From contig CAKSJP010000021.1 in NCBI GenBank assembly GCA_934463425.1, forward strand, positions 1 through 37,389: a DNA stretch of 37,389 nt, read 5' to 3'. The position numbers and the translations under genes are program-made. The stretch is from an uncultured Ruminococcus sp. GTDB lineage: Bacteria > Bacillota > Clostridia > Oscillospirales > Ruminococcaceae. This document shows positions 8,755 to 16,374 of the stretch, piece by piece; position 1 is the first letter of the stretch, and every line of letters starts with the position of its first letter. The notes beneath the pieces were generated by a model that was given only the letters and a program-made list of their open reading frames with translations, was not told the origin of the DNA and searched no databases.

Positions 8755-9849
8755 TTATTCCTGCCCCGACTTCTTCAAATTACAATCCCTGCAAAGCATC
8801 TGCAAGTTCTCCGGAACGGTCCTTCCGCCTGCGTGCCAGGGAGTGATGTGATCGGCATGCATTCTGTCGAGTTCAAAATGTTTCTGACAAATCGGACAGA
8901 TTCCATTTTGTTTGGCATAAGCAGTAGCTTTCTGACTATCGGTAAATGCTCTGATGCTGAGAACTTTTTCTTTTCCGCTTAAAAGATACTCATAAATCCC
9001 TTTTTTAGAGGTTACATCATCATCTGCCATAAGTTCGGTTATTCTTTTCTCTAACATATCTGGGTTATAGGAATTATTTCCAAACACATTATAAAACAAT
9101 CCCCATTCAAGCCCTTTCATTTCCTTTCGATATTTCGGGAAGAGTGTGTTCACCCATGAAATAACGTTCTGGAAATAAAGCCATAATGCAGTGCCGTCTG
9201 AATCATGCTGATGTTCTGACATATATTCTTCAATGCTCTTATTTTCTTTTGAAGCGATCCACTTGATTGCCTTTTCAAGATAATCCTGACGGATCATTTC
9301 ACCGCTGAGATATTTATTTCCGATCTTATATGCAGGACAACCATTCTTGGAAAAATATTTTTTGACATCTGTCAGCCATGGACCGGTATAAATCGCATTT
9401 CTCAGTTCCTGATCAGCAAGTTTTACACCTGCAATATTTATCGTCTTGAACCACTCCAGCTTTTCAAGATCATTTCCTTTGCATATGTAGATCATAAGCT
9501 TGTAATCCAGAATACGTTCTCTTTCAGTATTGGTGAGGTTATGAAAAGTTCTGTTATTGATTGAAAAATCTCCGCTGCAATACTGACAAATGCTGATCGT
9601 TCTTTGCTGTCCGTCAAGCAGTTCATAGTTTCCATTATCATCTTCGCACCAATACATCACATTCAAAGGAAAGCCTTTTGTCACAGTATCGATGACGGCA
9701 TTGCGTTCTTTTTCCTTATAAACAAACTCTCGCTGAAAGGCTGGTCTGACGTTAAGTTTTCCACCAAATGCAATAACTCCGTTATCTGCACTATCTTTGT
9801 ACCCATCGAATATTTCTCTGATCGTATGTTCTTCAAGTCTGATTTCCAT
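8755..9849 (-). CDS. DUF262 domain protein with C-terminal HNH nuclease
   Basis: This 364-residue protein joins an N-terminal DUF262 (ParB/GmrS-like NTPase) domain to a C-terminal HNH endonuclease. DUF262 signatures are RPAFQREFVY near residues 35-44 and DGQQR at 79-83. The HNH domain near 316-362 has two zinc-binding CxxC pairs (CPIC, CRDC) around HADHITPWHAGG and PENLQMLC, with the catalytic histidines and asparagine present. Such proteins cut DNA in GmrSD-like and other restriction systems. The ATG overlaps the stop of the upstream methyltransferase (TAATG), indicating translational coupling and a joint function. I infer the restriction half of a restriction-modification-like pair. No separate EcoRI-type nuclease is nearby. 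Confidence 0.88.
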   Translation of the reverse strand: MEIRLEEHTIREIFDGYKDSADNGVIAFGGKLNVRPAFQREFVYKEKERNAVIDTVTKGFPLNVMYWCEDDNGNYELLDGQQRTISICQYCSGDFSINNRTFHNLTNTERERILDYKLMIYICKGNDLEKLEWFKTINIAGVKLADQELRNAIYTGPWLTDVKKYFSKNGCPAYKIGNKYLSGEMIRQDYLEKAIKWIASKENKSIEEYMSEHQHDSDGTALWLYFQNVISWVNTLFPKYRKEMKGLEWGLFYNVFGNNSYNPDMLEKRITELMADDDVTSKKGIYEYLLSGKEKVLSIRAFTDSQKATAYAKQNGICPICQKHFELDRMHADHITPWHAGGRTVPENLQMLCRDCNLKKSGQE

Positions 9850-10892
9850 TATTTTTCCTTCTTTCTAATCAAAATTCTTGCATAGCGAGGCTTACCATTA
9901 ATCGCCACTCTTCCACCAACAAGGAACTCTTTTGGAACCGTATATCTGTCAAGACCGATAATTTCAAATTGTTCTGGATTGTATTTGTCAAGAAATGTAA
10001 TAGGCACTCCCATTATCCCATAATAATCACATGGAATCTCTGAAACTTTGCTTACTTCAATCGCATTATAATTATCATAAGAAGGATATTCCTCTTCTGA
10101 ATAGCTTTTATAAAGGATTAAATCCTCATGTCTTTTGCTGTGGTCAAGATTTGTATACCAACAAATATTTCCAAAACTTCTCCATTTTTGACCACTCTCA
10201 TCAACCCAAAACCGTGTTTCTCTCGCTTCATATGACTCTGGAACTGTAAATGCCATATCTCCGCACTTAAAGCCTAACCACAACCTATTTTCTTTGATTA
10301 GTGGGAAAACCTCCTTATATGTAATTGCGTTCTGATTTCCAATAATAATAAATTTTTTCTCATACTCCATAAGCTGTGCAACGTATTCTCTGAAAAGGGA
10401 AAATGGGGGATTTGTCACAACAATATCAGCTTCTTTCAAATATTCAATACATTCAGCAGAACGAAAATCGCCGTCCCCCTTTAATATTTTCGGCTTATTC
10501 TTCTTTAAAATCAACTCAAAATCAGTCAGATCAACCGCACCATCGCCATTTTCATCTGTAACTTCAGATATTTCAATGACATATGGTTTCTTTCCACTAT
10601 AAGCAACGGAAATTACTTCTTCCTCGCCAAAAAATGTAAGCTGCGTATACATCACGGGAGAAGTCGTATAACAAGTTGCAATAAGCTTTTTCAATCCGAG
10701 AGCATTAAAATTCATTGCAAAATACTTCACAAAATTGCTCTCATAAGGGTCATCACAATTGCAGAAAACAATCTTATCCTTGAAATGTTCCTTATAATGC
10801 CTTAATTCGTTCTCTATATCGACTAACTGAGTATAAAACTCATCTTTCTTTGCATTTTTCGCAGCAGAAAGATTCTCATTTTTGTTTGCCAT
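9849..10892 (-). CDS. EcoRI-family adenine-specific DNA methyltransferase
   Basis: A 347-residue protein that matches the EcoRI-type adenine-N6 methyltransferase family in its opening (AKKDEFYTQLVDIENEL) and in KDKIVFCNCDDPYESNFVKYF near residues 40-58. The catalytic NPPF motif is at 161-164 within VVTNPPFSLF. It would methylate adenine in a specific DNA site using S-adenosylmethionine, protecting the host from the coupled nuclease. The start at 10892 is preferred because AAAGG lies upstream; the longer frame from 10925 has no ribosome binding site. Its promoter overlaps palindromic sites shared with the divergent HTH regulator at 11036, so expression is probably under repressor control. The recognition sequence cannot be told from the sequence. 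Confidence 0.9.
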   Translation of the reverse strand: MANKNENLSAAKNAKKDEFYTQLVDIENELRHYKEHFKDKIVFCNCDDPYESNFVKYFAMNFNALGLKKLIATCYTTSPVMYTQLTFFGEEEVISVAYSGKKPYVIEISEVTDENGDGAVDLTDFELILKKNKPKILKGDGDFRSAECIEYLKEADIVVTNPPFSLFREYVAQLMEYEKKFIIIGNQNAITYKEVFPLIKENRLWLGFKCGDMAFTVPESYEARETRFWVDESGQKWRSFGNICWYTNLDHSKRHEDLILYKSYSEEEYPSYDNYNAIEVSKVSEIPCDYYGIMGVPITFLDKYNPEQFEIIGLDRYTVPKEFLVGGRVAINGKPRYARILIRKKEK

Positions 10893-10940
10893 TTTACTAT
10901 GCCTTTCGATTTGATTATATATCATGTTTTTTATTTCAAA

Positions 10941-11004
10941 CTTGATTATATATCAAGTAGTATACCATAAAATTGCATATTTATCAAGTGGTTTGGGGTA
11001 TAAT
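10941..11004. promoter_or_regulatory. Divergent promoter-operator region of the restriction-like module
   Basis: On the minus strand TTGATA (10982-10987), 17 bp and TATACT (10959-10964) drive the methyltransferase. Next to this -10 lies CTTGATTATATATCAAG (10941-10957), perfect 6-bp arms around a 5-bp centre. A further half site TATCAAG covers the -35 (10982-10988), and an imperfect palindrome near 10914-10926 lies downstream. TATAAT at 10999-11004 is a likely -10 for the divergent HTH gene. The layout suggests the HTH protein represses the methyltransferase operon and perhaps itself. Confidence 0.7.
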
Positions 11005-11035
11005 TTGAGTATACTACAAATTCTTGAGGTGCAAA

Positions 11036-11410
11036 ATGGATGAAGTGTACGATTTCGGAGTAATTCTTCAAAAATTACGAAAAGAAAAGGGGTTTACGCA
11101 AGAGCAGCTTGCCCGTCTGATTCATAAAGAAAGTTCAATCATAAGCCGATATGAAAAAGGGTTGCAAAATCCAACCTTTGAAACGGTAAAAGAATTCGCC
11201 GCTATTTTTAACGTTTCAATGGATTATCTTGCAGGAATGGAAAAGCATTCAAATATTTCCACTTTTGGTATGAACCCAGAACAGATCGCTATTACTAAAA
11301 ATCTTATTGAAGCTTTCAGAAAGAAGAACATATCAACGTTCCAAAAAATGAGTGCAGAACATTACCAGATTATAGGAAAGATTGCGGTAGAGTTATCAAA
11401 GGGCAAATAA
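11036..11410 (+). CDS. XRE-family HTH regulator of the restriction-like module
   Basis: A 124-residue protein with an N-terminal Cro/C1-type helix-turn-helix: about residues 8-65 contain LRKEKGFTQEQLARLIHKESSIISRYEKG (split here as TQEQLARLI and SIISRYEKG) and NPTFETVKEFAAIFNVSMDYL. The C-terminal part is helical and may dimerise. The ATG at 11036 follows GAGGTG with 4 bases between; an upstream in-frame TTG at 11024 overlaps that site and is rejected. It is divergent from the methyltransferase and shares its operator region, the layout of controller (C) proteins in restriction-modification systems, although it is longer than the typical 80-residue C protein. A strong terminator follows. Confidence 0.85.
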   Translation: MDEVYDFGVILQKLRKEKGFTQEQLARLIHKESSIISRYEKGLQNPTFETVKEFAAIFNVSMDYLAGMEKHSNISTFGMNPEQIAITKNLIEAFRKKNISTFQKMSAEHYQIIGKIAVELSKGK

Positions 11411-11413
11411 AAT

Positions 11414-11458
11414 ATCCCGACAAATCAGCATTACAGCTTCGATTTGTCGGGATTTATT
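11414..11458 (+). terminator. Terminator after the HTH regulator
   Basis: ATCCCGACAAATC (11414-11426) and its perfect complement (11441-11453) enclose a 14-nt loop and are followed by TATTTTT. It also separates this gene from the converging TnpV-like gene. Confidence 0.85.
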
Positions 11459-11498
11459 TTTCGAGTAATTTTTTTACTGTTTCACACTCTTACTTTCC

Positions 11499-11903
11499 TC
11501 ACACATACACCAAATCCGCATACACCGCCTCCTTCGCACACAACCTCATCATATTTTCCAGTCCCTCTGCCTTAGCGACATCACCAACAGCAAGTGACTG
11601 CTGATATTCCTTATCGTCAGCTTTCCACTTTTCAACCTGTCTTTCCATAGCATTTTCCACTGCCTTATCAAGTTCAGTCAGATAACCCAGAATTTCGCCG
11701 TTATTTACAAGTTTTCTCAGTCTGTTCTTACGGTGTTCCGCTGAATAATGCAGGTGATACTTGATATACTCGGAACGGAATGCTGTTACTGTTGGCTCAG
11801 TATCAACTGTATTGTGTGTAACGGTAAGTGCATTGGTATCCAACACCCAGACCGACTTGTTTTTGCCGATCACCTGAACTTTGTCTTTGCTTCTGATAAT
11901 CAT
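11499..11903 (-). CDS. TnpV-like small element protein
   Basis: A 134-residue protein of unknown biochemical function. Its middle (YSAEHRKNRLRKLVNNGEILGYL) and end (AVYADLVYV) resemble the TnpV family often found on clostridial transposons and mobilizable elements, which typically carry YLKEHRK near the middle and end in LIYV or LIYL. The N-terminal 45 residues differ from what I remember of that family. The start follows GAGGAG with 9 bases between and lies 13 bases after the relaxase stop, so it is the last gene of the mobilization operon. Calling it TnpV-like is a motif-based judgement. Confidence 0.6.
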   Translation of the reverse strand: MIIRSKDKVQVIGKNKSVWVLDTNALTVTHNTVDTEPTVTAFRSEYIKYHLHYSAEHRKNRLRKLVNNGEILGYLTELDKAVENAMERQVEKWKADDKEYQQSLAVGDVAKAEGLENMMRLCAKEAVYADLVYV

Positions 11904-11916
11904 AAAATTTTTCTCC

Positions 11917-13116
11917 TCATTCCAAATTCTTGCTTTTTATTGTGCTGTTATATCTGAACTGCTGATAGTCGGAACTCAATCCACAAGCAGAGATAAAAGC
12001 CTCCGCCTTTTTCAGTTTGCGTGAAAGCTCGTCCTCACGGCTGATACGCTTTGCTTCCTTGTTTAGCTTCTCACGAGTGAAAAGAGCCTTTTCCTTTTCA
12101 GCTTTCTTGTAAGCGGCAAGCTCCGAGGAAACAGCCGACAACTGCTCTTTCAGCTTGTCACGCTCCTGCACTGCCGTGTCATGCTCGGATCTGAGCTTCT
12201 TGTTGGTCTTGACCATTGCCACATACTTCTTTGCCGTGTCGCTGAGCTTGTCATAGTCCTCTTTTGTGAGAGTAACTTTCTTTCCAAACATCGACTCCTT
12301 GGCTTCAATGCTCTCGATCTCATCGAGCTTGACTTTCTTCTTTGCTGCCTTGTCAAGCTCCGCACGGGCTTCGTCACGCTCAGAAAGAGCCTGCTCCTTT
12401 TCTTCATTCAGCCGCCTAATTTCGTCTTGATGATTGCCGTATTCCTCAACCGTATAGCTGTACCCTCTGGACTTCTTCGGCTCCGCAATTTCAACACCGT
12501 GAGCCTTGCAAATCTGGTGCAGGATTTCCCACTCTGTTAAACGCCAACGGTTGATTGCATTTGCACCTTTGCCGTGTCCCATTTCTTCGAGAGCTTTCGC
12601 CATAGCATTTCGAGTGTCAAGCCCTCTGTCGAAATGCCCGACGGGAATATAGTCGATGTGCAGATGGGGAGTTGCTTCATCAAGGTGCATCACAGCATTG
12701 AACACATAGAAATTCGGATTTCTTTCTGAAAAGCCCTCCATGTACTCCCGTAAACAGGCAACAGCAATCTCCGAATCGGGAGTACCGACACCTGTATCAT
12801 CTTTTGTCCCGATCTGGACTAAGTCTTCATAGAAACTCTTTTGCTTATTTGTCCCAGTGATAACACTTGCACTCGGTTCACGGCTGAACAGGTGATGAAA
12901 GTAGTCTGGGATACGGCGGTCATTTCGTTTCTGACGGGTATTGTATCTTTCTACTGCATCGCTGAAAAGAATATCATAAGCATCACGCAAATTCTGATGC
13001 ACAAATGTAATGTTGTCCGCTGTTCGGGAACTGTCGATATTTTTGGTAGCAAATGCACGGTTGTTGTGGGACAAGCTGCCCTTGCCCTGACACATTGAGA
13101 TCGTCTTTTGACACAT
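11917..13116 (-). CDS. mobV: MobV/Pre family relaxase
   Basis: The 399-residue protein is a plasmid-recombination/mobilization relaxase of the MobV (Pre/Mob) family, which nicks one strand at oriT and leads it into a recipient. The N-terminal SLSHNNR block and the metal-binding HLDEATPHLHIDYIPVG motif (about residues 140-156) are clear. The C-terminal third (about 235-380) is a charged coiled coil rich in Glu, Lys and Arg. The start at 13116 is set by AGAGAGGTG just before it; a frame reaching 13263 runs through hairpin-rich DNA with no ribosome binding site and is rejected. The structured stretch upstream is the likely oriT. With no transfer genes in the element, it must borrow a conjugative pore. 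Confidence 0.92.
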   Translation of the reverse strand: MCQKTISMCQGKGSLSHNNRAFATKNIDSSRTADNITFVHQNLRDAYDILFSDAVERYNTRQKRNDRRIPDYFHHLFSREPSASVITGTNKQKSFYEDLVQIGTKDDTGVGTPDSEIAVACLREYMEGFSERNPNFYVFNAVMHLDEATPHLHIDYIPVGHFDRGLDTRNAMAKALEEMGHGKGANAINRWRLTEWEILHQICKAHGVEIAEPKKSRGYSYTVEEYGNHQDEIRRLNEEKEQALSERDEARAELDKAAKKKVKLDEIESIEAKESMFGKKVTLTKEDYDKLSDTAKKYVAMVKTNKKLRSEHDTAVQERDKLKEQLSAVSSELAAYKKAEKEKALFTREKLNKEAKRISREDELSRKLKKAEAFISACGLSSDYQQFRYNSTIKSKNLE

Positions 13117-13141
13117 GGGAACACCTCTCTTTCTTTTTAAA

Positions 13142-13420
13142 TTGACCCTCTGATGAGGGAATGCCCTATGGGCGAAACGGTTTGCAGCGATACGGAGATC
13201 GGTAAACCAGACGGCTCGGAGAGCCGAGTTACCTGCGGAATGCCGCCGGTAACCCCATAGCACTTTCGACAGCCTTACGGACTATCAAAAATGCTATCGG
13301 GGCTCTGCGAGGCTTGAACGGCGGATAAACCGCCAACGCCGTGACGATGTGTGACGATGGTGACGATGATTACACCGCTCACAAAACATCGTCACGACCG
13401 TCACGGACTGACACGCCAAC
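13142..13420. other. Hairpin- and iteron-rich non-coding region, probable oriT and/or replication origin
   Basis: This 280-bp stretch between the relaxase and RepA-like genes has no convincing gene but dense structure. Inverted repeats: CCCTC/GAGGG (13146-13159), GCCC/GGGC (13163-13173), CGGCTC/GAGCCG (13212-13226), a two-part stem GTTACC-GCGG/CCGC-GGTAAC (13228-13253), and CCCCATAGCA against TGCTATCGGGG (13253-13262 and 13292-13302) around a 29-nt loop. Then GTGACGATG occurs three times in direct repeat (13341, 13351, 13360), followed by an inverted copy CATCGTCAC (13387-13395). Hairpins next to a relaxase gene suggest oriT; iterons next to a RepA-like gene suggest a replication origin. Confidence 0.65.
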
Positions 13421-13430
13421 CACTTGAAAT

Positions 13431-14555
13431 TTACTCTTTTGATAACAAAGAAAAGAAAATCATGCGTCCGCTGTGGTTACGCTTATTCGTGTATCGAATG
13501 CTATAATCATTCATCAATCTGCCTGCATTGACATTGAGTTTCAGCGAAACCACATTCGGCTTCATATCCAGCCCAAGCTTTTCTATCAGTTCAGTCGCTG
13601 TACCCTGCCAGGTCGGATTTTCTTCTGTTACAAGATTGGCGATACACTCCAGCAACGGTTCGGGCGGTTCTTTCCAAAGTTCTGTTTCTGCTTTTTCAAA
13701 GTTCCAGCAGAGTTTTTCTTCATCACGCACAAGGTGGATTTTTTGATCTTGCTGATCACGACCTGAAATTTCAAGAATTGCTTTATTGGAAGTTCTGGTT
13801 TCCTTGTAAAGCATAAATGCTCCGTCTGCACAGCCAAGCAAACCATTTGTTCCTGAGATCATGTCGAAGTTATCAGATGACTTTTGCTTTCTCGTATGAT
13901 GAACTAACAGCAGACATATTCCCCAACTGTCAGAGAACTGTTTCAGCTGATTGATGATCTCGTAATCTTTGGCATAGCTGTAAGAATCACTGTCCACCTC
14001 ACGGATTTTTTGAAGTGTATCAATAATCACAAGCGTTGTGTCAGGGTGTTCTCGGATAAAACCGCTCAGCTGATCGGTTAGACCATTTCCAAGCGGTTTG
14101 GACGATACGGAAAAGTACAAGTTTTCCGTACTGTCCGTTCCGAACATTCGGTACATTCGTTCCTGCAATCGTCTGTAATCATCTTCCAGTGCAAGGTAGA
14201 GAACCGTACCCTTTTTCACAGGATAGTCCCAAAGCGGAGTACCTGTGCTGACATGATAGGCAAGCTGTGCCATAAAGAAGCTTTTGCCGATCTTAGGTGA
14301 ACCGACAAACAGATAAGTACCTTGATAGAGCAAGCCCTCAATAACAGGCGGTTTCTTGCTGTAAATATCCTGATACAGTTCCTGCATCGTGACTGTTTTC
14401 ATGTATGACGGATCAATTTTCTTGAAAAATTCGTCAAAGGGGTTGAAATTTACATCACGATTTGATATACTATTAGTAGTTTGTTTTATGGATGACTGCT
14501 CCGTATCTACGCCAATAGATACGTTCGGAGCGGTCATTTCTTTTTCTTCTGACAT
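13431..14555 (-). CDS. RepA-like RecA-fold ATPase/helicase of the element
   Basis: A 374-residue AAA_25/RepA-type ATPase with the RecA fold, related to hexameric replicative helicases such as RSF1010 RepA. Walker A GSPKIGKS lies near residue 87 within YLFVGSPKIGKSFFMAQLAYH; Walker B TLVIIDTLQKI is near 175; LLLVHHTRKQ, typical of this family, lies near 217. The C-terminal part (about 290-374) looks like a winged-helix DNA-binding region. Its start codon overlaps the stop of the MobC-like gene (TGATG) and AAAGGAG lies within that gene's end, so the two are coupled. Position beside the iteron region suggests a role in replicating or unwinding the excised circle; that is inference. Confidence 0.85.
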   Translation of the reverse strand: MSEEKEMTAPNVSIGVDTEQSSIKQTTNSISNRDVNFNPFDEFFKKIDPSYMKTVTMQELYQDIYSKKPPVIEGLLYQGTYLFVGSPKIGKSFFMAQLAYHVSTGTPLWDYPVKKGTVLYLALEDDYRRLQERMYRMFGTDSTENLYFSVSSKPLGNGLTDQLSGFIREHPDTTLVIIDTLQKIREVDSDSYSYAKDYEIINQLKQFSDSWGICLLLVHHTRKQKSSDNFDMISGTNGLLGCADGAFMLYKETRTSNKAILEISGRDQQDQKIHLVRDEEKLCWNFEKAETELWKEPPEPLLECIANLVTEENPTWQGTATELIEKLGLDMKPNVVSLKLNVNAGRLMNDYSIRYTNKRNHSGRMIFFSLLSKE

Positions 14556-14878
14556 CAGGATTCTCCTTTCATTCCATTTAATGTGGTGTTGATGAGTCGT
14601 ATCGTTTCAAGAAGTTCATCACTTACAGAACTATTTTCGATTCTCTGCAATTCTGAAAGCACTTCCGCAAGCTGATTTTTCAGAGCTTTGTATACTCTCG
14701 GATTGCCCTGCACTACCACATCACGGCACAGCAGCCGTTTCACGATATAGTCCTGCTTGGTAAGTCCCGAAAGAGCGACTGCCGAGTTGATGAGCTGATC
14801 TTCTTCAGGCGATACACGAAACCCGATCGTCTTCGCCCTGAACCTGCCCTTGCTGTCAAGGTTTTTCGCTGACATCAT
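14555..14878 (-). CDS. MobC-like ribbon-helix-helix mobilization accessory protein
   Basis: This protein of about 107 residues resembles MobC-type relaxosome accessory proteins. The N-terminal KTIGFRVSPEEDQLINSAV segment fits a ribbon-helix-helix strand followed by helix, with LSGLTKQDYIVKRLL next, and the remainder is helical. Such proteins bind oriT and help the relaxase open the strands. The start at 14878 follows GGGAGGTG; a second ATG is adjacent at 14875, and a frame to 14902 lacks a ribosome binding site. The first 23 bases overlap the integrase 3' end in another frame. The RepA-like gene starts within its stop codon, so int, this gene and repA form a tightly packed operon. Confidence 0.78.
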   Translation of the reverse strand: MMSAKNLDSKGRFRAKTIGFRVSPEEDQLINSAVALSGLTKQDYIVKRLLCRDVVVQGNPRVYKALKNQLAEVLSELQRIENSSVSDELLETIRLINTTLNGMKGES

Positions 14879-15962
14879 CTTCACCTCCCTCCGCATCATC
14901 ACTTCTCAGGTCGCTTAGCCTGTCCGCCATTTCATTCTGCGTACTGGGGAACAGGTGAGCATAACGATAAGTAATATCAATGCTCTCGTGTCCAACCCTA
15001 TCCGCTATTGCCACGGCAGAGAACCCCATTTCAATGAGCAGAGAGATATGAGAGTGTCTAAGGTCATGAATGCGGATACGCTTTACACCTGATTCTTTCG
15101 CTCCTCTGTCCATTTCGTGATGAAGATAGCTCTTGGTTATCATGAACATACGGTCATGTTCTCCGATACTATAAAGCTGACCAATGAAGTCCTGTATCTC
15201 CTGAGAAAGAAAATCAGGAATCTTCACAATACGGTTGCTCTTTGCTGTTTTCGGATCAGTAATAATATCCTGTCCCTTGATACGCTGATAGGACTTTGTG
15301 ATCGAGACCGTCTGCTTCTCAAAGTCGAAATCGGCAGGCGTGAGGGCGAGAAGTTCACCCTCACGGATACCGCACCAGTACAGCATTTCAAAGGCATAGA
15401 AAGAAACAGGCTTGTCCATCATCACTTCTGCGAACTGCTTGTATTCCTCCTGCGTCCAGAACAGCATCTCCCGGTTCTTCGCTTTTCCCATATTGCCTGC
15501 CTTGGCTGCGGGATTGCTCGGAAGCCCGTAGAACTTTACTGCATAGTTGAACACAGCACTGAGCTGATTGTGTAGCGTTTTCAGGTACACGGGCGAGTAT
15601 GGCTTGCCTGTCTTGGTCGAACCTTCGAGCATTTCATTCTGCCACGCTATCACATCTTTGGGCTGAATATCGCACATCTTTCTTTTCCCGAAGAACGGGA
15701 TCAGCTTTGTGCGAAGGATATGCTCTTTGGTGTGCCATGTGTTGTCCTTCAGACGCTTCTTCATGTCCTCGAAGTATATCTCCGAAAAGCTCTCAAAGGT
15801 CATATCAAGGCTGGATTCCGTCTTGTTCATCTGCTCACGCTCCCACGCCTGAGCTTCTTTCTTTGTGGAGAAACCACGCTTTTGTGTCTGTTTGCGTTCT
15901 CCACGGCTGTTGGTGTAGCGGTAGATCACACGCCACTTGCTGCCGTCCTTATAGACTGACAT
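14856..15962 (-). CDS. int: Tyrosine recombinase (integrase) of the element
   Basis: A 368-residue site-specific integrase of the Tn916/phage type. The N-terminal arm-binding domain (about 1-48, YKDGSKWRVIYRYTNSRG to KKEAQAWE) is followed by a SAM-like core-binding domain (about 55-150) and the catalytic domain. Catalytic residues are visible: Arg in WCGIREGELLAL, the HDLRHSH block, the later His in VGHESIDITYRYAHLF and the nucleophilic Tyr in that block. It should recombine the guaA 3' end (attB) with the element's attP, probably using the GTTGCC repeats as arm sites. The excisionase-like gene ends 4 bases upstream. The gene lies in the middle of the element, not at an end. Confidence 0.95.
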   Translation of the reverse strand: MSVYKDGSKWRVIYRYTNSRGERKQTQKRGFSTKKEAQAWEREQMNKTESSLDMTFESFSEIYFEDMKKRLKDNTWHTKEHILRTKLIPFFGKRKMCDIQPKDVIAWQNEMLEGSTKTGKPYSPVYLKTLHNQLSAVFNYAVKFYGLPSNPAAKAGNMGKAKNREMLFWTQEEYKQFAEVMMDKPVSFYAFEMLYWCGIREGELLALTPADFDFEKQTVSITKSYQRIKGQDIITDPKTAKSNRIVKIPDFLSQEIQDFIGQLYSIGEHDRMFMITKSYLHHEMDRGAKESGVKRIRIHDLRHSHISLLIEMGFSAVAIADRVGHESIDITYRYAHLFPSTQNEMADRLSDLRSDDAEGGEDDVSEKP

Positions 15963-15966
15963 CGTA

Positions 15967-16170
15967 TCACTTCCTTTCGCTGTCCTCGGCAGAACCGCCG
16001 TAGCAAGTCCTTTCGAGGAAGTATTGTCTGTTCACTCTGCCTGAGATCGTGATATATCCCTTGGCTTCAAGCTCCTTGTTGAGCTTCTGTACTATCTTAT
16101 AAGCATAGGACTTAGATACATCAAGCTCCCTGGCAACATCTTCTACTCTCATAAAATTTTTATCTGTCAT
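15967..16170 (-). CDS. xis: Excisionase-like small HTH protein
   Basis: A 67-residue protein with a winged-helix/MerR-like DNA-binding pattern: MRVEDVARELDVSKSYAYKIVQKLNKEL, then a short wing and a basic tail. Its size, fold and position directly before int fit a recombination directionality factor (Xis), which binds near the att arms and favours excision. The first codon lies downstream of AGGAGATAC; a second Met occurs seven codons in. Upstream is the divergent control region with the HTH regulator at 16375, so excision is probably repressed by that regulator. Confidence 0.75.
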   Translation of the reverse strand: MTDKNFMRVEDVARELDVSKSYAYKIVQKLNKELEAKGYITISGRVNRQYFLERTCYGGSAEDSERK

Positions 16171-16190
16171 TAAGAGTATCTCCTTTCTCT

Positions 16191-16316
16191 AACTTAACTC
16201 TAAATCGTTAAGTTCTGATTTTATTATACTAAACATATATCGTTATGTCAAGTATAAAATCACTAAACATTTTTATTTCTACTATCTTGACAAACACTAA
16301 GCATATATGTTATAAT
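16191..16316. promoter_or_regulatory. Divergent control region between xis-int and the HTH repressor
   Basis: TTGACA (16287-16292), 18 bp and TATAAT (16311-16316) form a strong plus-strand promoter for the HTH gene. AACTTAAC (16191-16198) and GTTAAGTT (16207-16214) are perfect 8-bp arms around 8 bp, just before xis. Repeated ACTAAACAT / ACTAAGCAT and CATATAT words fill the space between and look like repressor half sites. Confidence 0.6.
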
Positions 16317-16374
16317 TAATTTGTGAAATATGGCGGCGCAAATCGTCAGCCGATTGAAAATGGAGGGCAACATC

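Noticed and set aside
13116..13263. 49-residue N-terminal extension of the MobV relaxase
   Set aside because: It runs through the hairpin-rich region and lacks a ribosome binding site, whereas AGAGAGGTG directly precedes the ATG at 13116.
13341..13395. Short CRISPR-like array
   Set aside because: The repeats are 9 bp with 0-1 bp between and one inverted copy; they are iterons or protein-binding sites, not repeat-spacer units, and no cas genes are present.
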